Source of the DNA: Bondarzewia mesenterica
Lineage: Eukaryota > Basidiomycota > Agaricomycetes > Russulales > Bondarzewiaceae
Direction of reading: 5' to 3'
Length of the DNA: 20,717 nt
Assembly (NCBI GenBank): GCA_004802705.1
Contig: SGPL01000487.1
Span: forward strand, 4,141 to 24,857
Shown here: one piece after another, positions 8,650 through 18,936 of the stretch
How positions within the stretch are numbered: position 1 is the stretch's first letter
Layout of the letters: every line of letters starts with the position of its first letter
Program-made: the position numbers and the translations under genes
The notes under the pieces: generated by a model
Seen by the model: only the letters and a program-made list of their open reading frames with translations
What the model was told of the DNA's origin: nothing
The model's database searches: none

Positions 8650-9768
8650 GATTAAATCTACAGGTTTAGGGTATACAAGGACCAATGGACTCACTCTATG
8701 ATTGATCAGCCCCACAGCCCCACTTTCAATCACCCAGTAGAGCTCTGATTTGATTTTGGATCAGGAAGTTACTTCACCTTTAAAGCTGTGCATATTTTGC
8801 CTTACAATATTATAGTGATGTCCTGTGATATCATACTGATGTCATAAAGCTGTGCATTTGTGGAGCAGAGTGAAGCAGACTGCTCCAAAGACTATTGAAG
8901 CACACAGCATGGTGCAGAGATGCCTAGAAAAGATAATGCATTACTGCTTTTGTGCAGCACTCATTTGTTTCTCTTTATACTTATACAGCCTCATTCCAAA
9001 GGCTTAAAATCAGGGCAAATTTTGCTTGAGCAATACAGATTTTCCTTAGGGTTGATTTTCTCCTTATTGAACTTGAGATATTGTTCTCTTGTCAGTCACT
9101 TGTAGGACTTCCAGTAGCAAAGGGTGCATTTGAAGGATTCTCTCACTATCTTCTTGTGGACTGCTGATACAGTGCTGCCAGGGTTCTAGTCTCTATTCTG
9201 ATTCATCTAAAGGCTATTTCAATGGGGGTAGAAGTCTAGCTCATCCAGTTACAATCATCCTCTGAAAGCAATAGCTTTTGCTCGACCTTGGTTTCTCTTC
9301 AGAGATTCCTTGTGTGTGCTTCTCTAATCTCGAAGTCTTCTATGCTGCACATTTTTTAGTTATCTGATTTACATTTACGATATCTCTGATGACACACTTT
9401 ACAATTCTGACAATGTTATGACCCCGTGACTGTCAAGTTCTATTGCATTAACTCTAGTTCATTCCATTAATCTATCCTCTTGGTCAACTACTATTCTTGC
9501 TTTGCTCAAGGTTTCTTTGATCTAGAAGAACCTTTGCAGGCCTTTCCTTTTTTTATACTCATAAGAAGCATCTCACCTTGATCTGTCTTTAAGATTAGTA
9601 ATCGATAAGTTATCTATTGAAGACAACTAAGAATTCCCTCTTAATGAATGACTAGGTTGCTCCAAGAAAGAGGAAAACTTAAGTCAGTCTAGGCAGAGGA
9701 GACCTTGCTGTTATTTCAATTGGTTTGTTGTTTTATATCTTTGCCGCATCACACCCCTTCCACCCTTG
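8650..9768 (-). pseudogene. Weak candidate for the element's decayed minus-strand gene
   Basis: One minus-strand register from about 9768 (near an ATG read as MRQRYKTTNQ) reads as charged, protein-like text: DASYEYKKRKGLQRFF (about 9505-9560), NQGRAKAIAFRG (about 9260-9295), and FKCTLCYWKSYK...LTREQYLKFNKEKINPKENL with YCSSKICPDF (about 9010-9130), a possible C-x2-C...C-x5-C cluster. It contains about one stop per 14-15 codons, no fewer than chance, so stop counts give no support. The call rests only on composition and the cysteine pattern. The plus strand holds a competing 61-codon ORF at 8920-9105. No transposase catalytic motif was found. Confidence 0.18.
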
Positions 9769-9796
9769 ATGACCTTACTAGCAAAAACTCTCCCTC

Positions 9797-10640
9797 TACA
9801 TGACACTGTTTACCATGTTTGACAATTCAGCCAAGATTCTCAAGGAAGGTAATGAGGACCATCTTTGATATTTTAGCTGAGATTCTCAGTGAGGGTAATA
9901 AGAACCAACTCTGATAGTTTAGCTGAAATTCTTAAGAAAGGTAATGAGAACCATCTCTGATAGTTTGGCTAAGATTCTCATGAAATGTAATAGGAACTGT
10001 CTCTGACAGTTCAGCTAAGACTCTTAAAAATATAATGGAGACTATTTCTAATGATTTAGCCGAGATTCTCGAGGAAGATAATGGAGTCGGGCTGGTGAGT
10101 AATGGCCTAGCCAAGACTAAAATAGTAACGAGGTCAGGCTAGCTCACTGTTGATTGTTTTTAATAGCCCAGCTGAGATTCTTAGATTCTTCTCAGCAAGG
10201 TATAAAAACTTTGCTGAGGAAGAATCTAAGAATCTCAGTCAGGCTGTTNAAAAACAATCAATGGTGAGCCAGCCTGACCCTGTTACCATTTTCAAAAGTC
10301 TTGATTAGACTATCACTCACTAGCCCGACCTTATTATCTTCCTTGAGAATCTCAGCCAAACTATTAAAGATAGTCTCCATTATATTTTTAAGAGTCTTAG
10401 CTGAACTATCAGAGACAGTCCCTATTACATTTCATGAGAATCTTAGCCAAACTATCAGAGATGGTTCTTATTACCTTTCCTAAGAATCTCAGCTGAACGA
10501 TCAGAGATGGTTTTCATTATCCTCATCGAGAATCTCAGCTGAACTATTAAAAATGATCCCCATTACCCTCACTGAGAATTTCGGCTGAACTGTCAGAGAC
10601 AGTCTCTATTACCTTCTCTGAGAATCTTAGCTAAACTGTC
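9797..10640. repeat. Large palindrome (fold-back) of 45-46-bp repeat units
   Basis: The sequence from 9797 to about 10199 is repeated in inverted orientation at about 10209-10640, with a roughly 10-base centre (ggtataaaaac). The inner 30 bases, gctgagattcttagattctt..., form an almost perfect hairpin. Each arm contains degenerate 45-46-bp units of the type ctctgatagttcagctgagattctcaaggaaggtaatgagaacc. Translating the two arms outward gives nearly the same 60-residue string, for example ELSETVPITFHENLSQTIRD in both, which confirms the symmetry but is not a protein. One N lies in the right arm at about 10249. The units are the same family as the terminal arms. Confidence 0.92.
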
Positions 10641-11113
10641 AGACATGATGAATAGTGAGCAAGCCCGACCTCATTATCTTCCCCGAGAATCTTAGCTGAA
10701 CTATTAGATATGGTGAACAGTGAGCAAGCAAAACACTTTTTACATGCTCAGCTAACCTGTTAGAGATGATGAATAATGAGCAGGCAAAGCTCATATGTCT
10801 ACTCAGACGCTGCTTAGCCAAACCATCAGACATAATGAATAATAAGCAAGCCCGACCCCATTAACTTTCCCAAAAATATCGGCTGAACCATCAGACATGG
10901 TGAATAGTGAGCAAGTAAGACTCATATGCCTGCTCAGAGGGCACTCAGCTGAACCATCAGAGATGGTGAACAATATTAGTGGCCAAACTATCTGTAATGA
11001 GGCTCCATGGCCATCAGCTGAGCTCAGCTAGTTGTCAGCATCAGGCAAAAAGCAGCTTCAGCTGGTTCATTTAAGATAGTACAAAGGCACTGAATAATGT
11101 GAAGTGAGAGCAT
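10625..11113 (-). repeat. Right long inverted repeat
   Basis: It is the reverse-complement partner of 6548-7090, with the same order of blocks: ctgctttttgcct near the outer end, then the gatggccatggagc block, the agtgccctctgag block, and the gcatgtaaaaagtgttttgc block near the inner end. It joins directly to the palindromic array on its inner side, so the right end is much longer in repeat content than the left. Confidence 0.85.
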
Positions 11114-11499
11114 GCTTATAAAAATCTCTATCAAACCCATCAAAAAGATTGTATACAGACTTATACATTCTTGTATGCACAGAAAACTAATCTTTTATTT
11201 TTGTTAAAGTTTTTTGTGCCTTATATTTTATGCTAAAAAAATATCCATCAAGAATGTGTGATTTTGTTAAATAAATTAAATAAATAGCCATTGAGTATGA
11301 TAATGAGTAATTATGAATACCTCTCATTTTTTTGAATAAAGTTTAAACATTAGAAGAAAATAAGCATGTATCTTTATCTTGAGTCACTTTATAATCATGC
11401 TATTTTTTATCTATAGTTGAAGTCTATTATAGGCCATCAAAAAATAACAAATATAAATCTTATATGTACTTATTAATTTACTCTTGTAGTGTCTTTCCT
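11114..11499. other. AT-rich flank, no gene seen
   Basis: No frame, RNA gene or repeat was recognised. The segment follows the outer end of the right inverted repeat, and no clear duplicate of the sequence flanking 6548 is found here, so the target duplication is not resolved. Confidence 0.55.
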
Positions 11500-11955
11500 C
11501 TATAATTAGTTGTGTAGTAAATTGCATGATATATATGCACAAAGCATCAAATAAGAGATCACGTACCTCTTACTTCTATTGATCATTTAAAGTGCAGCTT
11601 AACCATATAGTGTTTTTTTATTGTTTGTCTAATCATTCTCGTCTAACACATTAAACTCTATCATGTTCATTAGCTCAATATCCTCCTCTGTCATTTTAGT
11701 GATGATATTCAGATTACACTTACTCATTCTTAACTTACTAGTCTGAGCCTTCAAATCGAAAAAAGCCATTCATGAGAGCCTTAAAGTCAGCTTAGATTTT
11801 TCAGGATTAAAATCCTTTTCAGTATTAATAAAAGCAATATAATCAAGTGTTTTGATCAATTGCTACTATTTTGCAAGTTCATCTAATCTAAAAATAGGAG
11901 GAGAAATGCTAGAGAGAAATATTAAATTGAAAATTTTGACAGCATGCTATTTTTT
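11500..11955 (-). pseudogene. Decayed protein-coding fragment, family unknown
   Basis: A single minus-strand frame from about 11940 is open through PPIFRLDELAK, has two adjacent TAG codons (about 11804-11809), then QLIKTLDYIAFINTEKDFNP, one TGA (about 11770), then MAFFDLKAQTSKL and TKMTEEDIELMNMIEFNVLD before a TAG near 11630 and further stops. In about 100 codons only three stops occur in very AT-rich DNA, and the composition (K/E/D with regular hydrophobics) is protein-like. No catalytic motif or family was recognised. It may be part of an older transposable element or a host gene fragment. A weaker tail MINRSKRYVISYLMLCAY continues to about 11510. Confidence 0.42.
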
Positions 11956-12716
11956 GTTTTGAGTTTTTTATATTTTTATCACACATTTTTGATATATTTT
12001 AGTCACATATTTTTCATTTTAAAAAAAAATCTCATCTGTTTTAATCAAATGACTTTGATATGTTTTTTTTTAAGTTTCATATATTTTTTCTAACTTTTAT
12101 ATGCTTTTATTATAAAGCATCTTATTATAAGTTATATGTTTATATCTCCTATTTTAATAGCAGAAAGGCAGATATATATATCTTTTTAGAGATGCTTAGT
12201 GACTTATTACTAGAAATAGTACTCTTTGATGTTAATGCTATTCTGAGATTTAGCTTCTATTTTGAATAGATTGATGTAGATCAAAATAGCCAAAGTTAAA
12301 TATACTCATAGTAAGAAATATTATAAATAAAAATCATAAAGTAGATTTGATAGAGTTTAATACAATTAGTTTAAGGGTTAATATATTTGCTCAAGATGAA
12401 AAATATATATATAAAATATGTTTAGTCAAAGAATGGTAATTTTCAGAGGACAATGTAATAATTTTTCAAAATTTTAAAAATCATGAGTACTCATCTATCC
12501 CCCCCTTCTCTAATTTTTTTTCTTTCTAGGGACTCATCTTAAGGCTAACCATCCACTTCTCTAAGATTTAATAAAATTTTATCTTCTTATGTTTAAAGTT
12601 AAGATAATAATGATTGTATAAATAATGCTAGAAATATTAATATAATCTCCTTGTCAATTAAATCTCATTGTTTTAGTACTAGTGCTTCAAAGTTCCTCAC
12701 TTTTTTGGAATTGTTA
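11956..12716. other. AT-rich stretch without a supportable gene
   Basis: T-rich to about 12120, with a short plus-strand ORF (12060-12269) that is mostly Phe/Tyr/Ile and looks like composition rather than coding sequence. A C-run (ccccccc) lies near 12500. No repeats or RNA genes were recognised. Confidence 0.55.
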
Positions 12717-12932
12717 CTAACTATTTTTTTTTTTAGTAGTGGTCAAAAATTTATTTAATTTAAGTGATAAAATTCCATCATATTCATTTTTAGCCCATCT
12801 AGGAGAGAGGTAATAAAATTTCAATAACTTAAAATTAGACCTAACTACTCCTCTACCCTCAGTGGTATTATTCTCCCTTTTAGATTTTATTGTTGCTTCT
12901 TGTATTTGGTAGTTTAAAAAAAAAAATGTCAT
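12717..12932 (-). CDS. Unrecognised 71-codon ORF
   Basis: An intact minus-strand frame begins with an ATG just before a T-run and ends after a lysine-rich tail. The middle is protein-like (TTEGRGVVRSNFKLLKFYYL, then SPRWAKNEYDGILSLKLNKF) and better balanced than other AT-driven ORFs here. It has no known family, no clear promoter and stops close upstream, so it may be a fragment of a degraded gene or chance. Confidence 0.25.
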   Translation of the reverse strand: MTFFFLNYQIQEATIKSKRENNTTEGRGVVRSNFKLLKFYYLSPRWAKNEYDGILSLKLNKFLTTTKKKNS

Positions 12933-14372
12933 TAGTATTCTCTCAATATAAGATGTTTTAATCTAAAAGTTTAATTCTGTGAGTCTTGTAATAGAGTAGG
13001 CTTTAACAAAAGCATAGTCATTGATCACTTAATGTTAAATATAAAACTAAAAATTATACTTTATGTAGAATTACATTAATATCACTACATTACTTAAAAA
13101 TACTAGTATAAACAAGGCTAATAGTGACAGAAGAATATAAAATAGTGCAGTAAAGAAAGTGCATTAATAAGCTATTATAATCTCTCTTCAGAGCCTAATT
13201 TACATTGTAATTACTCTATTTTATCTTATTTTATATAACTATTCTCTCTATATTTTTATTTTGCATTATTATGCTAGGCTAAAGCTTATCATACATAGTT
13301 ATAAGGATAGATACATTTTTAATAATTTTACACTTTAACTTATCTTATAATAAACCCCTAGATGTAGGTATTTATTGATCTAAACTATGTAAAGAGAAAA
13401 GAGTGTGTTAGGCTAATCATATTGGAAGGCATAAATATGAATTTTATTGATAATAATATATATATTTATATAAATGCTGATTATAAGATTATAATTAAAT
13501 AGATAATTGCTCAATATCTTTTTCTAGAGATCTATAATTTTATGCTATCATATTGATTTACTGTCATCAATTGAGCCAGCTCTTTTTTTTTTTTTAATAA
13601 TTTATTAAATAAAAGCCTTATTTATTTTATAATTATATTGACATTAATATAACTCATCTTATATATATACTATTTAAATTATTAAAACACTGGCTAGCTA
13701 GATGTATACGTATGCTATGTAGTAAACTTTGAAACTTTGAATGAGATGCATCAATATTTACAGTTATTGAGTAATGTTAAGTGAATTTTTTGTGTGTAGC
13801 ACCTTGCCTTCAACTTTATCTAAAACTAACATCTTCTATTGAAGTATGAGTGAATATAACAACTATATATAATTAAGGGAAAAATGATAGAAATAAATAA
13901 AGCATTAAGAAGAAAAAATGCTAAGATATTACTTAGACATGATGATAATGTACATATACAACTACAAGAGAATAATAAAGACACTGTATATACATAATAA
14001 GAGGCTGAAATAAAGCGCAAAGTCAATAATTTAAAAACTTAATGACTATAGACATTACAATAAAATTTTAAAAATAGTGACAGACTATGAGTATATAATC
14101 ATACACTTAACTATCATTCTCATTAACTTTTAATCTATCAATGAAGAGTTAAGTAATATAATTGTGAAAACAATCGCACAAATTTAAGCCTTCAAGTTCA
14201 ACTGTGCACATCTTCGTTGTATCTTATTAACAATGGCTTAAAATCTCGCTTTATCATCCTTCTTCAAAATATTATAATTTTAACATTCAACCAGTATAGT
14301 GTTATTCATTTATAGAGGTTTACAAGGGATTAAAAGGGAGAAGATATTACTTCCTCTGCTTTCATGGTAGTT
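12933..14372. other. AT-rich stretch without a supportable gene
   Basis: Composed mainly of A/T with a T-run near 13583-13595. A minus-strand ORF at 13826-14026 encodes mainly Ser, Phe, Ile and Cys and is most simply a by-product of an A-rich plus strand. Nothing else was recognised. Confidence 0.55.
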
Positions 14373-14926
14373 TTAAGTTGATAAAAGCACAACTTCATCC
14401 CTAAAGCATTAACTGCATGCAATTTTGGGAGAGGGCATGTTCTGGCTATATTCACTATTTACAACTAGATCTAATGGCCTTTTGCACTTTCATCTCTAAT
14501 ATAAAGATAAAATTATCTGAAAATATAACTTTGTAGATGATGAAGAAGTCATTAGCTATTAAAGAACCTCATTTTATGTATTAAGGTTTAATAGTGAAGT
14601 CAGTGTTAGGCAAAAAGATAATATTAAGAAGTTTGTTGTAAGGTTCATATAATTTATTTTTAAAGCAACCACTTGAAGGATTTTCAATGGCCAAAGCATA
14701 GTAGATGATAAATGAGTATATGTGGGGTGTTAATAAGGGTTAAATAGACTAGTGATTATTTGTTTAAAGGAGGAATAAGAAAGGCTGACAAATTTTATTG
14801 GAAATTATATTTACTGTATAGCTATCTTATCTCCATCATATATGAGTGAGAAAGTGGCTTTGTTATACACCTATATGAATACTTTATTTAATGAATATAA
14901 CATTTACAAAAACCTCACTTATAAAT
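14373..14926 (+). pseudogene. Possible decayed plus-strand coding fragment
   Basis: One plus-strand frame has long open runs: LHAILGEGMFWLYSLFTTRS (about 14411-14470), NFVDDEEVISY then RTSFYVLRFNSEVSVRQKDN (about 14528-14622), and ERLTNFIGNYIYCIAILSPS followed by YMSEKVALLYTYMNTLF (about 14777-14895). It has about 11 stops in 184 codons, only slightly fewer than chance. FVDD superficially recalls a reverse-transcriptase motif, but none of the surrounding RT motifs is present. The run ends where SINE-like copy B begins. Confidence 0.22.
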
Positions 14927-15232
14927 AAGATGTTATAAGATGTTATAACTATTAATAATAACTTCTTTATTTTATTTTATCTTTTTTTAAAAAATTTATA
15001 TCTAATCAATAGCAAATAAACATTAAATAAACATGCAATAAATTATCATTAAATAAGCTTAGTTTATTATTAGTATAAGAGTGAAGTTAATTTTAACTTT
15101 TTACTTCATTTATAATTTATATAATTTATTTTATAATTATATTTTGTTATTTATTAAGTTTAAATCTAAAGCCTCCTGCATTTAACTTTATTAGCACACT
15201 ATCTTATTACTCTTAACTAATACACAACAACT
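14922..15232 (-). mobile_element. SINE-like repeat, copy B (diverged)
   Basis: Same orientation and block order as 2736-3003. On the minus strand the tRNA-like head reads ttagttaagagtaataagat (A-box region) and agatttaaactt (decayed B box), next to ggctttag as in copy A, followed by the AT-rich body and a taataactt tail region. The B box differs from copy A at positions consistent with C-to-T or G-to-A change. It carries a short direct repeat aagatgttat twice (14928-14950) at the tail end. Confidence 0.4.
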
Positions 15233-17528
15233 TCAATAAACTAGTCATCTATTAATTAGTTAAGCTGATTCTAAGGAATTAAGAAAAACTATTTGATATA
15301 GAATTTTCTTATAAACATTCAAGATTTTCTACAGTACAAGCTCATTTTTATCTATCATCCTTCTATTCATTAGCATCTCATACAGCGATAATCTATTATA
15401 TTGTTATTAAGAAAGTACTTTAAAAGCAAAATTATTTAAATTTTAATATTTATTTTTAAAAAATGAGAAAATTATATTAAGTTTTTTATCTTTTTATTGA
15501 GCTCATATACTTATATAAGTTTACATCTATCTACATATTCTTTATGATTTTTAGTCAACCTAAAATTTAATCCATTAGATTTAACATAAAAGCTTAAGCC
15601 TTTTTTTTTAACAAATACCTAGATTTCTTCAGAAAAGCAGGAAAACTTGAGTAGATCTGGGTAATGAAGCAGAATTATTTACACTTTTAAGTTGTTTTAT
15701 TTCTTATTCATAATTGAGAACTACTTCACTACATGACATTAATGCATCACTTTTCAACATCTTTTATTTTATTCTATTGAACAAATCTGTAAAAATATTA
15801 TCAGCTATGTATGAGATATAAAAAATTAAAACAAGATGATGACACTTTTTGTACTTATGCCCTTTATAATATCTATACTTAGATTGGTTATTTTGAGATA
15901 AATTAATGTTAGTGGCACTTCATAATAATCAGCTGTTTTGGGTGTTGGTAAATTTTATGAATTCTATTTCATATATAATAATATAATAATTTTAATTTTT
16001 TCATAAAGTAAGAGCATATCTCAGTTTAATTCTATATGAGGCTAGCTCTATTTTATTCTGAGCTGGTCTAACTATCATTCACAATACTTAAAACCTTCAG
16101 AGCCTTCAACAGCATTAAAATTGATTTAGATAAGCTTATTATATCTTAATGTGCTTTTTATATATATATTATTGCCTCACATCTTTTGTGCTCTTCTTTA
16201 ACAGCTCATATCTCCAGTGATTATCTCTCTCAATATTTATAATATTATAACAAGTAATATAGTCAGTTAATACATTATTTTAATAATTAATAATATTTTA
16301 AATATTTTAATTTTAAATAAATAGCACACTTGTTTACTTTAATTAACTTAAGTAATATCTTTTGGTAATATTTATCTCAAAACAAAAATATTATGAAAAT
16401 TCCTTTTATAGTCTCATGAACATAGTTTTTATTTTTATTTTTCCTTCTGATTAATAATCTATAGTCAAACTATAGCTAATCCTATACATTTTCACCTTCA
16501 TCATATTATTAATTCTTCTTTCACTCAGCTCACAAAAGCATTTAAATATAATTCAAGTATTTAGCTATATCACTATTTTATAAAATAAGCAACTTGTTAT
16601 GTCAATGAATAATCACTACTCAAATCATGATTTTAAGGTGTTTAATTCTGAGATAACAATAAATTTTGAAATATTAATAGATTTCTTTGAAGATAATATC
16701 CTTTTATTATATCATCATGATGTGAATCAGTGTGAGCGTTCTCTAATTTTATTATTATTAAGAGGAGCAGTAATTTATATTAAGATTATTATTGACTGTT
16801 ATTATAGATTTAATTTCAATTAATTAAAAATTTAACTACTTATAATCATAAAGAGTAAAGCTAAGCTATAATAAAGACCGCTAAAATGCTACTTTAAGCT
16901 AAATATAATTTATAAAAATATAACTCTAGAGAAAATCTATAATAATAATATTAAGTTTACTATTTAAAAGCTACTAAATAGTAATTATAATATCCTATGA
17001 ATACTTACTATAAATTAAAAATTATTATATTTATCTCATAAGTTGCTTATTAATTCATATTTGATATATATATTAAAAGAGAGAAGTAAAATAATATAAT
17101 ATAATATTTGCATGTAATATTAATAATTGATAACAAATTTTACACTATCTAATTATTTTATCTCTTTAAACTTATTTTCATTTGTAAAAATAGTATTTAT
17201 AAATAAGATATTATTTATTGAATTTATTCAACTTAATATTAATTTATATATAATTAAAAGTAAATTATCTTCTATAATATAATTAATAAATGATAAAATA
17301 GTAATTTTAATGTAAAATGTAATTTTTTATCTCATTTAATTTAAATCATATTTATGAGTATAAATAATAAAAGTATTCTATAATTAGATTTTTTAGCAGT
17401 TTTTTAATATAGTTCTTCAGAAGATTTTTTATATGAAAGTGAGCTATTAACTAAATTAATAGGTGTTAAAGCCTCAAAATATAGCAATTGAGCTTGAGAA
17501 TTACTATAAATTTTTACAATATTAACAC

Positions 17529-17549
17529 ATTATTATTATTATTATTATA
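17529..17549 (+). repeat. ATT trinucleotide microsatellite
   Basis: Uninterrupted (att)n run of about seven units in the AT-rich region. Confidence 0.8.
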
Positions 17550-17964
17550 ATTAATGTAAATAACTATCTACTTCAATCACTATTTTTTTTTTAAATCTCT
17601 TAATATTATAAGTTTAAATAAAAATAATTTATTAAGTATATTTAATGTGTTTTAAGTCTTTATTTAAGTAATTGACCTTAATCATTATATAAACAATAAT
17701 GCATTACAATGCAGCAGTGCTATTAAAAGTAGTCATGAAAGCTAGACATGTAATAGTAAATAACATTAAAATAATTTATAATACTTAAGGTAGCTCTGAC
17801 TGCATCAGCACAGACTTTGCTTGTAAGAAGTCCATCAGACAATATGTAAATAGTGTCGAGCATCTCATTAATCACATGGATATATTTTATGATAAGTAGG
17901 GGTTTTTTACTATCAATGTAACTAATTTATAATGAGATAGTCAATATCATTTATAAATTGTCAG

Positions 17965-17998
17965 CTCTATAGCTGTGTTGTCTCTATAGCTGTGTTGT
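17965..17998 (+). repeat. Exact tandem duplication of a 17-bp unit
   Basis: The unit ctctatagctgtgttgt occurs twice back to back (17965-17981 and 17982-17998) with no mismatch, so the duplication is recent relative to the surrounding decay. Confidence 0.9.
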
Positions 17999-18119
17999 GA
18001 TGCATGACCATTCTATGGATAGTGGGTTTTATTTTTCAGAATAAACAGGGGAAGAGGAGAAGTTGCTCACGTACATTTTAATGTGCTTTTATGTATTTAG
18101 ATAGAGAAGGAGAAGGATT

Positions 18120-18482
18120 GTGAGAGGGGGCAGAAGAGCCACCACAACTGTTAGTAAACAGGTATTTAGCAAAGAGCCTTTGTTTTTTAAGAGTCAAGAT
18201 CTCAAGAGGTGCCATAACATAAATTCTATCAATATTAGTGACAAAAATGTCAGTTTAGGTGATATCACTAGCAGATTTGTCAAGTATGGCATAGTGCATG
18301 AGTTGAATGCTGAGTATGATTATCGCACTACAGAGCATTTTGTAATAGTTGAAAGGATGAATGAGATTCTCATTGTAATTGTATGCTGGCAGTGGATTGA
18401 CACAGTGAGACTTGACCAAAATAGTGAGCTCCTCTCTTGTGGCATCACTCTCGACAGGCCAACTGATAGTGGAAAAATCTAG
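18120..18482 (+). CDS. Unrecognised 120-codon ORF, possibly RRM-like
   Basis: An uninterrupted frame with a charged, protein-like product, longer than expected by chance. The start is nominal: the first codon is GTG (18120), and the first ATG in frame lies far downstream (near 18357), so the true 5' end is probably elsewhere or lost. The middle reads GDITSRFVKYGIVHELNAEY then DYRTTEHFVIVERMNEI, which loosely resembles an RNA-recognition motif (F..YG.V...FV.V...). That is only an impression, as RNP motifs are not matched. Downstream the frame has several stops, while other frames remain partly open to about 18840, so it may be the least damaged part of a longer decayed gene. Confidence 0.33.
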   Translation: MRGGRRATTTVSKQVFSKEPLFFKSQDLKRCHNINSINISDKNVSLGDITSRFVKYGIVHELNAEYDYRTTEHFVIVERMNEILIVIVCWQWIDTVRLDQNSELLSCGITLDRPTDSGKI

Positions 18483-18621
18483 TCTAAGATCTGATATGCC
18501 ACATCAGTTCATATTAAATGCAGATGTCAAATAAATAACAAGCTCACTAACACCTGAATTGTCCATAGGACCCTCAATCTCCTGTATATAAATATGTAAG
18601 TATAAAAATCTCTAGAAATGA

Positions 18622-18840
18622 GCTGATGTACATATCAAGAAAAGAACATGTTGCACTTTGAAGCGAGAGACAATCAAGTTGTTGAGAGATTTTGATACTA
18701 ATCTATTTATAATGATGCACAATGTACCTGTGTTAAAGAAGGACGACTAGCTGGATAAGTTGAATGAGACGATGAGAGCTTAGTGGAGATCTGTAGAAAA
18801 AGCTAGATAATATCAGATATATCAATAACCATGAAGGTCT
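18622..18840 (+). pseudogene. Possible continuation of a decayed plus-strand gene
   Basis: In a different frame from the 18120-18482 ORF, about 42 codons are open: ADVHIKKRTCCTLKRETIKL then LRDFDTNLFIMMHNVPVLKK. After a TAG, LDKLNETMRA, another TAG, and WRSVEKAR follow. Charged composition suggests coding origin, perhaps joined to the upstream ORF before a frameshift or across an intron, but no family was recognised. Confidence 0.22.
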
Positions 18841-18936
18841 GCTAAACATCAGATATAAGGTGACTTCTACACAGTGCATGCATTAAATTATCACTAAACA
18901 GATCTCATTGTCGAGAAAACACTAGATGCAAACACA

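Larger units (their letters stand above)
6548..11113. mobile_element. About 4.5-kb element with long, repeat-built terminal inverted repeats
   Basis: The sequence from about 6548 to 7090 reappears in inverted orientation from about 11113 down to 10625. Matching landmarks include agctgctttttgcct, the gatggccatggagc block, agtgccctctgag, and gcatgtaaaaagtgttttgc. The arms are diverged mainly by C/T and G/A transitions. The interval between them (7091-9790) is not repetitive and holds only weak coding traces. Long inverted arms around a unique interior fit a DNA transposon (Mutator-like or another long-TIR family) or a fold-back element. No transposase was recognised and target duplications could not be fixed, because the outermost bases are eroded. 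An inverted segmental duplication is the alternative. Confidence 0.65.
15233..18119. other. Very AT-rich region with no recognisable gene
   Basis: About 2.9 kb of extreme AT content. A 74-codon plus ORF (16599-16823: MSMNNHYSNHDFKVFNSEIT...) is the only intact frame above 60 codons; its Ile/Asn/Leu-rich product has no recognised family and I do not call it. An (ATT)n microsatellite lies near 17529-17549 and a tandem 17-bp duplication at 17965-17998. No RNA genes or origin-like structure could be supported. Confidence 0.6.

Noticed and set aside
9932..10483. Two near-identical 60-residue ORFs on opposite strands
   Set aside because: They are the same repeat units read outward from the palindrome; the similarity reflects inverted DNA repeats, not paralogous genes.
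14528..14545. FVDD as a reverse-transcriptase catalytic motif
   Set aside because: No neighbouring RT motifs and the context does not fit copia or LINE RT; most likely coincidence.
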